DNA of 64,000 nt, taken from assembly GCF_900168325.1 (NCBI RefSeq), contig NZ_FVZE01000005.1, positions 124,001 to 188,000 of the forward strand, written 5' to 3'. The notes under the pieces were generated by a model that made no database searches, was not told the origin of the DNA, and saw nothing but the letters and a program-made list of their open reading frames with translations. This DNA comes from Novosphingobium mathurense. GTDB lineage: Bacteria > Pseudomonadota > Alphaproteobacteria > Sphingomonadales > Sphingomonadaceae. This document shows positions 1 through 11,000 of the stretch, piece by piece. The position numbers and the translations under genes were made by a program. Numbering within the stretch: position 1 is the stretch's first letter; each line of letters opens with the position of its first letter.

Positions 1-1185
1 GCACCGGCGCTGCGCGCGGTCGACTGCATGGCCGGCGAGACGATTTCCTCGGCCTTCGCCCGCCTGTTCGGCGCGGACGGCGCGCTGGCGCCGGTGCTGA
101 CGATCCTCCTCACGCTCTACATCGCCTTCTTCGCCTTCTCGCTGATCACCGGCCGTTCCACGCTCGGCATTTCGGCGCTGACCCCGCGGATGCTCACGCT
201 CGGTCTCGTGCTGACTTTCGCTACGAGCTGGATCGCCTACCAGAACGTCGTGTGGAACCTCGCCATCGGCGGGCCCGACTGGATCGCCTCGATCCTGATG
301 GGCGCCAAGGGTTCGGCGACGCAGATCTTCGGCGACCGCATCGACATCGTCTTCCAGGCCATCGGCGAGGCTTCGCAGAACGCCAGCAACGGTGCTGGCG
401 GTGACGGCGGCGCGCAGGCGCAGGCTGCCGCGCAGGGGGGCATGTTCACCCCTACCAGCGTGATGTGGCTGGGCGCGCTGATCCTGTTGCTCGGTACCGT
501 CGGTATCCTGCTGACCGCGCGCATCGCCCTTGCGGTGCTGCTGGCGCTGGGCCCGATCTTCGTTGTCATGGCGCTGTTCGGCGGCACCCGCGGATTGACG
601 GCGGGCTGGCTGCGCGGGGTCGTGCTGACCGCGGTCACGCCTCTCTTCGTCGTGCTGGGCGGGGGCATTTCGCTCGAACTGCTGGTGCCAATCGTCGCAA
701 AGCTGGTGCAGGGCGCGCAGCTGGGCGAGATCGACGGTCGGGCGGCGATGGCGCTGTTCCTCGTCGCCGCCGTGCATATGGCGCTCATGGGCATGGTGCT
801 CAAGGTCGCCGGGACTCTGGTTTCCGGCTGGAATGTCTTCGGTCTTTCCGGAGCGGGCAGTTCGGGCAAGTCGCGGGGCGACGCCGGATATGCCGCTGCG
901 CCGACTTATGCTGCGGTTGCACCTGTTGCGCCGCTGCTGCCGGCCCAGAGCCGCACCCCGGCGGTTTCCGCCGCAAGCGCTGCGGCCATGCACGAATCTG
1001 CGCACGGCGGTGGCTCCGAAGTGGGCCGGGCGGGCGATCGCCGCACTGTCGTGACGCAAGTGACGGGCGGCGGCGTCGAGCCGCTCGGCCCGAGCAGGGA
1101 CGCGCGGGCGCGCGGCATCGGCAGCCGCTTTCGCAGCGCATCAAACGATACCGGCCGGATGCCGGCAAAGGAGAAGATTCGATGA
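1..1185 (+). CDS. virB6: VirB6-type T4SS inner-membrane channel protein (5' end outside window)
   Basis: Polytopic inner-membrane component of a type IV secretion system, of the TrbL/VirB6 family, which helps form the substrate channel. The frame is open to base 1, and an in-frame ATG at 28 is probably internal: family members usually carry a Cys-containing N-terminus before this point. Five to six hydrophobic segments are visible (about residues 25-45, 55-70, 145-185, 200-230 and 240-265 from the ATG at 28), followed by a low-complexity Ala/Ser/Gly cytoplasmic tail. The stop overlaps the virB9 start (ATGA), so the two are co-translated. VirB6 is poorly conserved in sequence, so the call leans on topology and on the virB9-10-11 genes that follow. 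Confidence 0.85.
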   Translation, partial: APALRAVDCMAGETISSAFARLFGADGALAPVLTILLTLYIAFFAFSLITGRSTLGISALTPRMLTLGLVLTFATSWIAYQNVVWNLAIGGPDWIASILMGAKGSATQIFGDRIDIVFQAIGEASQNASNGAGGDGGAQAQAAAQGGMFTPTSVMWLGALILLLGTVGILLTARIALAVLLALGPIFVVMALFGGTRGLTAGWLRGVVLTAVTPLFVVLGGGISLELLVPIVAKLVQGAQLGEIDGRAAMALFLVAAVHMALMGMVLKVAGTLVSGWNVFGLSGAGSSGKSRGDAGYAAAPTYAAVAPVAPLLPAQSRTPAVSAASAAAMHESAHGGGSEVGRAGDRRTVVTQVTGGGVEPLGPSRDARARGIGSRFRSASNDTGRMPAKEKIR

Positions 1186-2021
1186 TCCGCCACAAGGCAT
1201 GGGGCTTCGCCTCCGCACTGTTGGCCCCCGCAGCGCTCGCGCCGGTCCTGCTGGCCGTCGCCACTCCGGCCGTGGCCGAGGATTCGCGGCTGGTCGATCA
1301 TCCCTATGACGAGAACGAAGTCGTGCGCATCGATGGCAAGGCCGGGGTGCAGGCGACGATCGCTTTCGGCAAGAACGAGGCGATCGAGAACGTCGCGGTC
1401 GGGGATTCGCAGAAGTGGCAGATCACGCCGAACAAGCGCGCCGACCTGCTCTTCGTGAAGCCGCTGGAGGCCAGCGCGCGCACCAACATGACCGTGGTGA
1501 CCAATCGCCACACCTATTTCTTCGACCTCGTCGCGACGGCCCGCTCGAAGCCGCTCTACATGCTGCGCTTCACCTACAAGGACGAGCCGCAGGATGCGCC
1601 GGTGCCCGGCGGCGAGGGGCTCGAGGGTCTGCAGCCCGCCGAACGCGCGCTGGCCGAGGCCGATCCGATGGCGCTGCCGGCCGATCCGGCGGCCCTGAAC
1701 TTCTCGTGGAAGCGCACCGGCTCGGCCAAGCTGCAGCCGACGCGGATCTACGACGATGGCGAGCAGACCTATCTGCTCTGGCCCGAGCGCACGCCGGTTC
1801 CGGCCATTCTCATCAAGAACGAAAAGGGCGATGAAGGTCCGGTCAACTACGCCGTGCGCGGGTCGACGATCGTCCTGGCCGAAGTGCCCAACCTGATAAT
1901 CCTGCGCTCAGGCAAGGCCACGGCCGAGCTGGAACGCAGCGGAGAAGTCCGCACCAGCGCGGCGGTGGTCGCGAACACGCCCGATGCCGGCTCGACCCCG
2001 GCCTCTTCGAAGGGGAACTGA
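1182..2021 (+). CDS. virB9: VirB9 outer-membrane core-complex protein of T4SS
   Basis: VirB9/CagX/TrbG family protein of 279 residues, close to the usual length. With VirB7 and VirB10 it builds the outer-membrane core complex of the secretion channel. A signal peptide is evident: a basic start, a hydrophobic Ala/Leu stretch, then a TPAVAED cleavage region near residue 29. The N-terminal domain (about 30-140) and the C-terminal beta domain (about 165-260) follow, separated by an acidic linker. The ATG at 1182 overlaps the virB6 stop and has an AAAGGAG ribosome site 6 bases upstream. No virB7 or virB8 lies between virB6 and virB9. Confidence 0.93.
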   Translation: MIRHKAWGFASALLAPAALAPVLLAVATPAVAEDSRLVDHPYDENEVVRIDGKAGVQATIAFGKNEAIENVAVGDSQKWQITPNKRADLLFVKPLEASARTNMTVVTNRHTYFFDLVATARSKPLYMLRFTYKDEPQDAPVPGGEGLEGLQPAERALAEADPMALPADPAALNFSWKRTGSAKLQPTRIYDDGEQTYLLWPERTPVPAILIKNEKGDEGPVNYAVRGSTIVLAEVPNLIILRSGKATAELERSGEVRTSAAVVANTPDAGSTPASSKGN

Positions 2022-2024
2022 GAC

Positions 2025-3113
2025 ATGGCGCCCAATTCTTCCCTGCGCGAACGCTTCGACAATGCAGCCCAGGACGATCCGCGCGAAGGCGAGGGCGCAC
2101 AGGTCATCGACCTCGCGACCCGCAACGTCTTGCCGCAGGTCAGCCAGCGCAAGAAGGGCGACGGCCTTGGCCTGGCTGCGGGTGTTCTGATCGTAGCGGC
2201 GCTGGGTGGTGTGACGCTGTGGACCATGGACGCGGCCCGTAACGGCGCCCCCCAGCAGGCGCCGGCCCCGGCGGCCAATCCAAACGAGGTTCCGGTACCG
2301 ACCCCGGCACAGGTCGCGCAAAGGCCGGCCCCGGCGATGCCCGCGCCGCAACCCGCCCCGGAGCCGCAGCCCGTGCTGGCCGCGCCGCCCGCTGCCAACC
2401 CGGGCGCTGCCACGGCATCCAATCCCTTCGCCAGCCCGACCGTCGTCTTCGATTCGAGCGGCTCCGTCGCCGCGGCGCCGGTTGCCGGACCGGCAGACGG
2501 CAAGGGTACCGGCAATGCCAACGACGATTTCGCCGCCCGCGTCGGCGGTACGGGCACGACGGCAGCCGCCGCGCGCTCGTTCGATCCCTCGACCACGGTC
2601 ACGCAGGGCACCCTGATCCCGGCAGTGCTGGAAACCGCCATCGATACCGATGTGCCCGGCTACGTCCGCGCCATCGTCTCCACCGACGTGCGCAGCTTCG
2701 ATGGCAAGCATGTCCTCGTGCCCCGTTCCTCGCGCCTGATCGGCCAGTACAAGAGTGGGTTGTCTGCAGGCCAGAAGCGCGCCTACGTGATCTGGAGCCG
2801 CCTTATCCGTCCCGATGGCGTCTCCGTGAACCTGGGTTCGCCCGCGATTTCCTTCGGCGGTGAAACCGGTCTGCCCGGCAAGGTCAACAGCCACTTCTTC
2901 GAACGCTTCGGTTCGGCGATGCTGCTCTCGGTCGTCGGCGGCCTGACGACGATCGCTTCGGGCGGAACCGGCGTCGTGATCTCCGGCGGCCAGTCCGCCG
3001 CGGCCAGCGCGGTGCAGTCCGGCTCGACGATCGGCCCGACGATCCGCGTACGCCAGGGCGAGCCGATCCGCGTCTTTACCGCCAAGGACCTGGACTTCAG
3101 CGAGGTCCAGTGA
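2025..3113 (+). CDS. virB10: VirB10 (TrbI) T4SS channel scaffold
   Basis: VirB10/TrbI family protein of 362 residues that spans both membranes and couples the energy state of the ATPases to the outer-membrane pore. The visible architecture is a short cytoplasmic N-terminus, one transmembrane helix at about residues 45-64, a long Pro/Ala-rich periplasmic linker (about 70-180), and the TrbI beta-barrel domain (about 195-362). The barrel domain contains the motif LVPRSSRLIGQYKSG and the hydrophobic antenna region around GSAMLLSVVGGL. It starts 3 bases after the virB9 stop. Confidence 0.95.
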   Translation: MAPNSSLRERFDNAAQDDPREGEGAQVIDLATRNVLPQVSQRKKGDGLGLAAGVLIVAALGGVTLWTMDAARNGAPQQAPAPAANPNEVPVPTPAQVAQRPAPAMPAPQPAPEPQPVLAAPPAANPGAATASNPFASPTVVFDSSGSVAAAPVAGPADGKGTGNANDDFAARVGGTGTTAAAARSFDPSTTVTQGTLIPAVLETAIDTDVPGYVRAIVSTDVRSFDGKHVLVPRSSRLIGQYKSGLSAGQKRAYVIWSRLIRPDGVSVNLGSPAISFGGETGLPGKVNSHFFERFGSAMLLSVVGGLTTIASGGTGVVISGGQSAAASAVQSGSTIGPTIRVRQGEPIRVFTAKDLDFSEVQ

Positions 3114-3119
3114 TCCCAC

Positions 3120-4163
3120 ATGGCAGACGTTCTTCCCCTGCAGCCGGACCGCGCGGCGCCCGTGTCTGAGTTCGAAGCCGAACTCGATCCGCAGCTGCCG
3201 CGCAGCGTCTATCTCGACGCCTACCTGGCGCCGCTGCGCCCCTGGCTCGACCGTGAGACGGTGACCGAAATCCTCGTCAACCGCCCCGGCGAAGTCTGGG
3301 TGGAAGATGCCGCACATCCCGGTATGCAGCGCATTGCCCTGCCGGAAATGGACAGTCGCCTGCTGCAGCGCCTTGCCGAGCAGGTGGCCCGCATCAGCCA
3401 TCAGGGCATCAATCGCGAGCACCCGCTGCTTTCGGCAACGCTGCCGGCCTATGGCGGGCAGAGCGGCGCGCGTATCCAGTTGGTCGGCCCGCCTGCGACG
3501 CGCGCCAACTGGGCGCTGGCGATCCGCCGCCATCGCCTGCTGGAACTGCCGCTCGATGCCTACGATCGCGGCCCGATCCCTGCCCCTGTCGAAGAAGCGA
3601 TGCCCGATCCGCTGGCAGAGCCGATTTCCTTCCTGCGCGAAGCGATCCGCCGCCGCCGCACGATCCTGATTTCGGGCGGCACCTCGACCGGCAAGACGAC
3701 CTTCCTCAACGCCATGCTGTCCGAGATTCCGGCGCATGAGCGCGTCGTTCTCGTCGAGGATACCGCCGAACTGCGCCTGCCGGGCGCGAACGGCGTTGGC
3801 CTGATCGCCGTGAAGGGCGAATTGGGCGAGGCCAAGGTTTCGGCCAACGACCTGCTGCAGGCCGCGCTGCGCCTGCGCCCGGACCGCATCGTCCTGGGCG
3901 AATTGCGCGGCAACGAGACAGTGAGCTTCCTGCGCGCGATCAATACCGGCCACCCCGGTTCGTTCTCGACCGTCCACGCCAATTCGCCGCGCGGCGCGCT
4001 AGAACAGATCGCGCTGATGTCGATGCAGACCGGCATCGGCCTGACCCGCGCCGAGACACTGGAATACGCGGCATCGGTGATCGACATCGTCGTCCAGCTC
4101 GACCGTCGCGAGGGCAAGCGCGGCATCAGCATGATCGCCGAGAGCCGGACGCTGGTACACTGA
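3120..4163 (+). CDS. virB11: VirB11 T4SS secretion ATPase
   Basis: Hexameric AAA-type traffic ATPase of the VirB11/PulE family (347 residues) at the cytoplasmic base of the type IV secretion channel. The Walker A motif GGTSTGKTT lies at about residues 185-193. It is followed by the Asp box (VLVEDTAEL), Walker B (PDRIVLGELRG) and the His box (NTGHPGSFSTVHANS), in the family order. It lies 6 bases after virB10 and is the last gene of the operon. The next gene, ppx, is on the opposite strand, so this is the downstream boundary of the T4SS locus. Neither virD4 nor a relaxase lies in the window. Confidence 0.96.
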   Translation: MADVLPLQPDRAAPVSEFEAELDPQLPRSVYLDAYLAPLRPWLDRETVTEILVNRPGEVWVEDAAHPGMQRIALPEMDSRLLQRLAEQVARISHQGINREHPLLSATLPAYGGQSGARIQLVGPPATRANWALAIRRHRLLELPLDAYDRGPIPAPVEEAMPDPLAEPISFLREAIRRRRTILISGGTSTGKTTFLNAMLSEIPAHERVVLVEDTAELRLPGANGVGLIAVKGELGEAKVSANDLLQAALRLRPDRIVLGELRGNETVSFLRAINTGHPGSFSTVHANSPRGALEQIALMSMQTGIGLTRAETLEYAASVIDIVVQLDRREGKRGISMIAESRTLVH

Positions 4164-4209
4164 GGGTGCGGCCGGTACCGGTCGCGACCTGACCTGACCT
4201 GTCGGAATC

Positions 4210-5703
4210 TCAGCTGGCGGCGAGCGCCTGCGTTTCGTTGCGGCCGGAGACCATGACGCGCCATTCCAGCTTGAGCCACTCGGCCAGTGCGCGCAGATCC
4301 TTGCCGATCCCGGCGCTGTAGAGCGCCCGCACCGTTTCATCGAGCGAGAGAACGAGGCGGCCGTTTTCGAGGGTGAGCGAGCTGTGTTCAAGCGCCAGTG
4401 GCGTACAGCCGGTGAGGCGGCGGCACAGGCGCACCGCAAGGCCCCAGGTGATGCCGCGGTCGAGGTCGGCGCGGTCGGCAAGCTTGCAGAACTGTTCGGG
4501 GACTTCGGTCAGGCCCGAATTGGCGAACACGGTCATCGCCATCATCGCGCGACCGCGCTTGTCTAGGCCGATCCAGCGTTTGCGCAGGGCCCAGGTCATG
4601 GCCTCTTCGGTGCGCATGTTGGGCTCGGTGCGCATGGCTGCCAGCGCGAGCAGGGTGGATGCCTTGCGCAAGTTGCCTTCGCCGGGGGCATCCTCGCAGA
4701 CCTGCGCGGTCCAATCGGTGACGGCCGCGGCAGCCTTGGGCGAGGCGAAGGCGGTGCGGGCAAAGCCGCTGACGCTTGCCAGCATCGGGTCCTCTGCCTT
4801 CACATTGTCCGGCAGGTGCTGGAACAACAGGCCCTCGCGCAGGCCCCACGACGAGAAGATCAGGCGCGAGGGCGCGGTTTCGTCGATGAGCTGGGCCAGC
4901 AGGGCTGCCGCATCGGGGAGGGTCGCCATGCGCGAATTGGTTATGCGCGGGTCGGCTTTCTCGAGTTTGCCCTTTTCGAACTTGCGGCACAGCTTGAGCG
5001 CTTCCTGTGCCGAGATCTCGAAATCGTGGGGATCGTCCAGCGGCCAGTCGATCTCGCGCATCGCCTGCAGGGCCAGTGCGCGCCAGGAGCCGCCGACGAT
5101 GTAAAGCGGCAGGTCCTTGCCCCGCTTCCAGTCCCGCTCGGCCAAGGCATGACGCACGGTATCGGCAAAACTATCCGGCCCTGCAGCGCGCAAGTCGGGC
5201 AGGCGCAGGGTGCCGAAGGGCAGGGTGATGCCACCGGGCATGACCTCGCCGTCCATCTCCACCAGTTCAAGACTGCCGCCGCCAAGGTCAGCCGCGATGC
5301 CTTTCGCTCCGGGGAAGGCCGCGATCACGCCGGTCGCACTCGTGCGCGCTTCCTCGTCGCCCGAAAGCAGGCGCGGGGAGAGGCCATAGCTTTGCACTTC
5401 AGCCAGGAATTCCGGCCCGTTGGAGGCATCGCGCGCCGCTGCCGTGGCCACGCATTCGATATTGTCGACCTGCATCAGGCGGAGCAGTTCGGCAAAGCGG
5501 GCCAGCGCCGAAAGCGCCGTTCGCATCGACTTTTCGGAGATCGCGCCGGTCCTGCCCATGTCCTTGCCGAGACGGGCGTTGACCTTTTCGTTGAGAATCA
5601 CGACGGGTGCGCGCGCCGGGCCGTTGTAGACGACCAGACGCACGGTATTCGACCCGATGTCGATGATCGCGCGTTTCTCGCTCGTGTGGCTGATGCTGTT
5701 CAT
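4210..5703 (-). CDS. ppx: Exopolyphosphatase, Ppx/GppA family
   Basis: Ppx/GppA phosphatase of 497 residues that hydrolyses terminal phosphates of polyphosphate and/or the gamma phosphate of pppGpp. It has the ASKHA-fold phosphate loops DIGSNTVRL (about 15-23) and DLGGGSLEL (139-147), plus the SGDEEAR segment (about 114-120) that carries the catalytic glutamate. A C-terminal helical domain follows, as in long Ppx forms. It lies 45 bases downstream of ppk1 on the same strand, so it is probably a ppk-ppx operon in which synthesis and breakdown of polyphosphate are co-expressed. Sequence alone cannot separate Ppx from GppA activity; the ppk1 neighbour favours Ppx. Confidence 0.93.
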   Translation of the reverse strand: MNSISHTSEKRAIIDIGSNTVRLVVYNGPARAPVVILNEKVNARLGKDMGRTGAISEKSMRTALSALARFAELLRLMQVDNIECVATAAARDASNGPEFLAEVQSYGLSPRLLSGDEEARTSATGVIAAFPGAKGIAADLGGGSLELVEMDGEVMPGGITLPFGTLRLPDLRAAGPDSFADTVRHALAERDWKRGKDLPLYIVGGSWRALALQAMREIDWPLDDPHDFEISAQEALKLCRKFEKGKLEKADPRITNSRMATLPDAAALLAQLIDETAPSRLIFSSWGLREGLLFQHLPDNVKAEDPMLASVSGFARTAFASPKAAAAVTDWTAQVCEDAPGEGNLRKASTLLALAAMRTEPNMRTEEAMTWALRKRWIGLDKRGRAMMAMTVFANSGLTEVPEQFCKLADRADLDRGITWGLAVRLCRRLTGCTPLALEHSSLTLENGRLVLSLDETVRALYSAGIGKDLRALAEWLKLEWRVMVSGRNETQALAAS

Positions 5704-5748
5704 TCTGACTGGACGAATCGCATGGCCCCGGGTTCAGGGGCACCTATG

Positions 5749-7917
5749 TCAGATATTACCGCGTCTAAGCGAGAGCTTTGGTACTTTTCGTCCACTGGCA
5801 ATTGATGCGCCGCGCCCCGACAGCGACGGATTGGTCATGAAATAGCGGTGAAGATTGAAGGGGTTGTCGCTTTCACCGACCCTCTCATAATGCCCGTCGG
5901 GCGCCAGCATCCAGCTTTGCTCGGTATCGAGCAGATTGGCCAGCATGACCTGGTCCAGCACCTGATCATGGACGGTCTTGTTGCGCATCGGCACCATGAC
6001 TTCGACGCGGCGGTCCAGATTGCGGCTCATGGCGTCGGCGGACGTGATGAAGACATGGGCCTTGCGATTGGGCAGTTCCGCGCCATTGGCGAAGGCCCAG
6101 ATCCGCACATGCTCGAGAAAGCGGCCGATTACCGACTTGACGGTGATGTGCTCTGACAGGCCGGGAATGCCGGGACGAAGGCAGCAGATACCGCGCACGA
6201 CCAGCATGATCTCCACTCCGGCCTGGCTGGCATCGTAGAGCCGGTCGATCAGTTCGGGATCGGTCAGCGAGTTCATCTTCGCCCAGATCGCGGCCGGTTT
6301 GCCCGCAGCGGCATTGGCGATCTCGGCGTCGATGCATTCGTAGAGTTTCGGGCGCAGCGAGATCGGCGATATCGCAAGCACCTCGGTGCTCTTGGGCTCG
6401 ACGTAGCCGGTGATGAAGTTGAACAGGCGCACCGCATCGCGTCCTGCAGCCGGATCGGCGGTGAAGTAGGACAGGTCGGTATAGATGCGCGCGGTGATCG
6501 GGTGGTAGTTGCCGGTGCCGAAGTGGCAGTAGGTGCGGTGGCCTTCGCCTTCGCGGCGCACGACCATCGAGACCTTGGCGTGGGTCTTCCAGTCGACGAA
6601 GCCGTAGATCACCTGGACCCCGGCGCGCTCCAGCTGGCTTGCCCAGAGCAGGTTCTGCTCTTCGTCGAAGCGGGCCTTGAGCTCGACGACGGCGGTGACC
6701 GACTTGCCTGCCTCGGCTGCGGCGATCAGCGCCGAGATGATCGCCGACTGCTTGCCTGCACGGTAGAGCGTCTGCTTGATCGCCACGACATCCGGGTCGC
6801 CCGCAGCCTGGCGCAGGAAGTCGATCACCACCTCGAAGCTCTCGTAGGGGTGCTGGATGACGATGTCCTTCTCGCGAATGGCGGCGAAGATGTCGCCGTC
6901 ATGTTCGAGAATGCGTTCGGGATAGCGCGGCGAATAGGGTTCGAACTTCAGCTCGGGCCGGTCTTCGTCGCAGATCGCCGAAAGGCCGGAGAATCCGATG
7001 ATCCCATCGGTCTTCATGATCAGCGCACGGTCGAGGCCGAGCTGGTTGCGCAAAAGGTCTTCCGCGGCGGGATCGAACTTGCCCTGCAGTTGCAGCACGA
7101 TGACGAGGCCGCGCCTGCGCCGCTGGATTGCCGTGCGGTAGTAGCGCACGAGGTCCTCGGCATCTTCCTCGATCTCGATGTCGCTGTCGCGCAGGATGCG
7201 GAACACGCCGTGGCCGTTGACGGCAAAGCCGGGGAAGATCTGGTCGGTGTTGCGGCAGATCAGGTCCTCGATCGAGATCCAGGCCGCTTCCTCACCGGGA
7301 ATGCGCACGAAACGCGGCAAGGAGGAGGGGATCAGCACCATCTCCATCACCGGGGAATCGTCTGCAAGGCGCGTCAGCGAGAACAGGACGCCGATCCCCT
7401 GGTTGGCGACGAAGGGGAAGGGGTGCGCAGGGTCGATCGCCTGCGGGGTGATCACCGCCATGATATGTTCGAGGAAGTAGTCGGTCAGCCAGGCCTCGCC
7501 CGCCTTGTCGAGCCGTTCGTCGCCGATCACGCGCACGCCGGCATCGCCCAGGAGGCGCTTGAGTTCGGTCCAGGCTTCCTGCTGGACCGATTCCAGCTGC
7601 AGCACTTTCTCATGGATCGCGGTCAGGGCCTGTGAAGGCGTGGAGCCGTCGATGGAGATCTCCTCGATCTGGCGGCGGACCTGTCCGGCGATGCCGGCGA
7701 CGCGCACCATCAGGAATTCGTCGAGGTTGCTGCCCGAGATCGAGAGGAAACGCAGTCTTTCGAGCAGCGGATAGTTCCGGTTTGTTGCTTCGGCGAGGAC
7801 GCGTTGGTTGAAGGCCAGCCAACTCAATTCGCGGTTGAAGTAACGTGCAGGCAAAGTCGCCAGCTTCGAATTGTCGCAGCTGTCCGAAATCTCGACCGAT
7901 TCGCTTGCCTGAAGCAT
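5749..7917 (-). CDS. ppk1: Polyphosphate kinase 1
   Basis: PPK1 reversibly transfers the gamma phosphate of ATP to polyphosphate. The protein is about 720 residues, the family length. It starts with the PPK N-terminal domain ([17 protein letters not shown]), then has a middle domain and two phospholipase-D-like catalytic domains. The HFGTGNYHP segment near residue 465 carries the phosphorylated histidine region; a second His region occurs further on ([17 protein letters not shown]). Three in-frame ATGs are possible (7965, 7932, 7917). I chose 7917 because an AAGGAA ribosome site sits 4 bases upstream. It is transcribed divergently from the transglutaminase cluster and is followed by ppx. Confidence 0.95.
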   Translation of the reverse strand: MLQASESVEISDSCDNSKLATLPARYFNRELSWLAFNQRVLAEATNRNYPLLERLRFLSISGSNLDEFLMVRVAGIAGQVRRQIEEISIDGSTPSQALTAIHEKVLQLESVQQEAWTELKRLLGDAGVRVIGDERLDKAGEAWLTDYFLEHIMAVITPQAIDPAHPFPFVANQGIGVLFSLTRLADDSPVMEMVLIPSSLPRFVRIPGEEAAWISIEDLICRNTDQIFPGFAVNGHGVFRILRDSDIEIEEDAEDLVRYYRTAIQRRRRGLVIVLQLQGKFDPAAEDLLRNQLGLDRALIMKTDGIIGFSGLSAICDEDRPELKFEPYSPRYPERILEHDGDIFAAIREKDIVIQHPYESFEVVIDFLRQAAGDPDVVAIKQTLYRAGKQSAIISALIAAAEAGKSVTAVVELKARFDEEQNLLWASQLERAGVQVIYGFVDWKTHAKVSMVVRREGEGHRTYCHFGTGNYHPITARIYTDLSYFTADPAAGRDAVRLFNFITGYVEPKSTEVLAISPISLRPKLYECIDAEIANAAAGKPAAIWAKMNSLTDPELIDRLYDASQAGVEIMLVVRGICCLRPGIPGLSEHITVKSVIGRFLEHVRIWAFANGAELPNRKAHVFITSADAMSRNLDRRVEVMVPMRNKTVHDQVLDQVMLANLLDTEQSWMLAPDGHYERVGESDNPFNLHRYFMTNPSLSGRGASIASGRKVPKLSLRRGNI

Positions 7918-8076
7918 GTTTTCCTTGTTCATCCCGTACTGACTGGCAGTGCACAAGCATGCCACGATGACAGTTCCGGGACAATTACGTCACTTGTCCA
8001 GAAATCCTGCCGTTTCTGTGCCATTGGACACCGAACATCGTTGCAGTGCAACATGGTTTGCCGCAATGTTGTCCTG

Positions 8077-11000
8077 ATGATCAAGGCGGCACTGCACCAT
8101 CTCACGCGCTACCGCTACTCGCGGCGGGTGCATCTCGGCCCTCAGGTGATCCGGCTGAGGCCGGCGCCGCACAGTCGCACGCAAGTGCCGAACTATTCCC
8201 TCAAGATAAGTCCGCCCGAACATTTCCTCAACTGGCAGCAGGACCCGCACGGCAACTGGCTGGCGCGCGTGGTCTTTCCCGATCCGGTCGATCACTTCTC
8301 GATCGAGGTCGATCTGTTGGCCGAACTGGCCGTCATCAATCCCTTCGATTTCTTCGTCGAGCCGGACGCGGAAGAATATCCCTTCTCCTATTCCGAGGCG
8401 ATGAAGGCGGATCTTTCCGCCTATTTCGAAACCGAGCCGCAGGGCCCGCTGTTCGAGGAACTGGTTGCCAGCCACGCGAGCTATGAAGGCCGCACGGTCG
8501 ACTTCCTGGTCGAGATCAACCGCAAGCTGCAGGAGCGGATCAACTACGTGATCCGCATGGAATCGGGCGTCATGACGCCGGAGGAAACCCTGCAGGTCGG
8601 CACCGGTTCGTGCCGCGATTCCGCATGGCTGCTGGTCCAACTGCTGCGTCGCCTGGGCTTCGCGGCGCGGTTCGTGTCCGGCTATTCAATCCAGCTTGTC
8701 GCCGATGTCATACCCAAGGAAGGGCCCAAGGGCGTTCTTGAGGACGTGACCGACCTGCATGCCTGGGCCGAGGCTTATGTACCCGGGGCCGGGTGGATCG
8801 CGCTCGACGCGACTTCGGGCATGTTTGCGGGCGAAGGCCATATCCCGCTCTGCGCGACCCCGCACTATCGCTCGGCAACCCCGATCGAGGGCATGGCCGA
8901 ACCGGCCGAAGTCGATTTCCACTTCGAGATGGACGTCAGCCGCATTGCCGAGGCGGTCCGCATCACCAGGCCTTTCACCGACGAACGGTGGGACGCGCTG
9001 CTCGAACTGGGTGACAAGGTCGATGCAGACCTCGATGCAGGTGGCGTCAACCTGACGATGGGCGGCGAGCCGACATTCATTGCCGCTGCCGATTTCGAAG
9101 CGGACGAATGGAACGGTGGCGCGGTCGGCCCGACCAAGGCGGCCTATGCGGACAAGCTGATCCGCCTCCTGCGTGACAAGTTCGCGCCCGGTTCGCTGCT
9201 CCACCACGGGCAGGGCAAGTGGTACCCGGGCGAAAGCCTGCCGCGCTGGGGGTTTTCGATCTACTGGCGCAAGGACGGCGTGCCGATCTGGAAGGACCAG
9301 TCGCTGATCGCCGGTGAGAGGCCGCTGGAAAAGGGCGGGGATCCCGATCCGGTGCCGACGATGGACGTCTCTGCGGCGGAGACCCTGTTGCGGGAAACTG
9401 CCCGGGGGCTGGGGCTGGAGGACGATTTCGTCCAGCCCGTCTTCGAGGATATTCCCGCGTGGAACGACCGGGAACAGGAACTGCCGGTCAACGTCACGCC
9501 GCTCGAACCCAAGATAGACGACGAGGAACTGGCGCGCCGCTTCAGGCGGACTTACCGGCGCGGCCTGCACAAGCCGGTAGGCTATGTCCTGCCGGTCCAG
9601 CGCTGGAATGCGGCGGACCAGTCGATTCCGCGTTGGAAGAGCGAGCGTTGGAAAGTGCGCAAGGGCCTGCTGACGGCCGTGCCGGGCGATTCCGCGATCG
9701 GCTATCGCCTGCCGCTTGGCGCGCTGCCATTCGTGCCGCCCTCGGACTATCCTTATATCCACCCGCGCGACACGGCCGAGCCGCGCGAACCGCTGGCCGA
9801 TTTCCGCGCACAAGTGGTCGCCAAGGGGCAGGGCATGCGCGAAGTGGGCACTGCCGACGGCGACCGGCCCGCTTCCCGCGAAGGCCAGCGGGCTCAGCGC
9901 GTCGCCGCTGCCGAAGGGCCGCAGGCACAGGAGATCGTCGAGCAGGAGATCATCGACGGCGCCGTGCGCACGGCCATGACCGTGGAGCCGCGCGGGGATT
10001 ACCTTGCCGTCTTCATTCCGCCGACCGAGAGACTGGAAGACTATCTCGAACTCGTCGCGGCGGTCGAGGTCGTTGCCGAGGACAAGAGCCTGCCGGTGCG
10101 CATCGAAGGATATGCGCCGCCGCCCGACCCGCGCCTGCAGGTGCTCAAGGTCACGCCCGACCCGGGCGTCATCGAGGTGAACATTCATCCTTCGGCATCG
10201 TGGCGCGAAACGGTGGAGATCACCGAGACGCTTTACGACTGCGCCCGCGAAGTGGGCCTGACCGCCGACAAGTTCATGGTCGACGGCCGCTCCATCGGCA
10301 CCGGTGGTGGCAATCACATCGTTCTGGGCGGACCGAGCCTGCTCGATAGCCCCTTCATCCGCCGTCCGGACCTGCTCAAGAGCTTTGTCACCTACTGGCA
10401 GCGCCACCCTTCGCTGAGCTACCTGTTCTCCGGCCTGTTCATCGGCCCCACCAGTCAGGCTCCGCGTATCGACGAGGCGCGCCACGATGCACTCTACGAG
10501 CTGGAGATCGCGTTGGCGCAAGTGCCCGGCCCGGACCAGGAGCAGCCCGCGCCCTGGGTGGTCGATCGCCTGTTCCGCAACCTCCTGGTCGACGTCACCG
10601 GCAACACCCATCGCACCGAGATATGCATCGACAAGATGTTCTCGCCCGACGGTCCTACCGGGCGGCTGGGCCTGGTCGAGTTCCGCGGTTTCGAGATGCC
10701 GCCGGACGCGCGCATGTCATTGGCGCAGCAGCTCCTCCTGCGGGCGCTGACCGCGTGGTTCTGGAAGCAGCCGCTCGACGGCTCGCTGGTGCGCTGGGGA
10801 ACGCAGCTGCACGACCGCTTCATGCTGGGTCATTTCGTCTGGGCCGACTTCCTCGACGTGCTCGATGATCTGTCCCAGGCCGGCTACCATTTCGATCCGG
10901 CCTGGTTCGAGGCCCAGCGCATGTTCCGTTTCCCGGTCCACGGCGAAGTCGAGGGCGGGGGCGTCACGCTGGAGATCAGCCACGCGCTCGAGCCATGGAA

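Noticed and set aside
1908..3977. Minus-strand open frame of 689 codons opposite virB9-virB11
   Set aside because: Antisense to three well-supported genes; long antisense frames are common in GC-rich DNA, and the product is low-complexity Arg/Gly/Asp with no family features.
4168..4185. Palindrome between virB11 and ppx as a bidirectional terminator
   Set aside because: No loop in the centre and no T tract on either side; the following GACCT triplication is also too short to matter.
8686..10611. Minus-strand open frame of 641 codons
   Set aside because: Antisense to the transglutaminase/DUF2126 gene, which has intact catalytic motifs.
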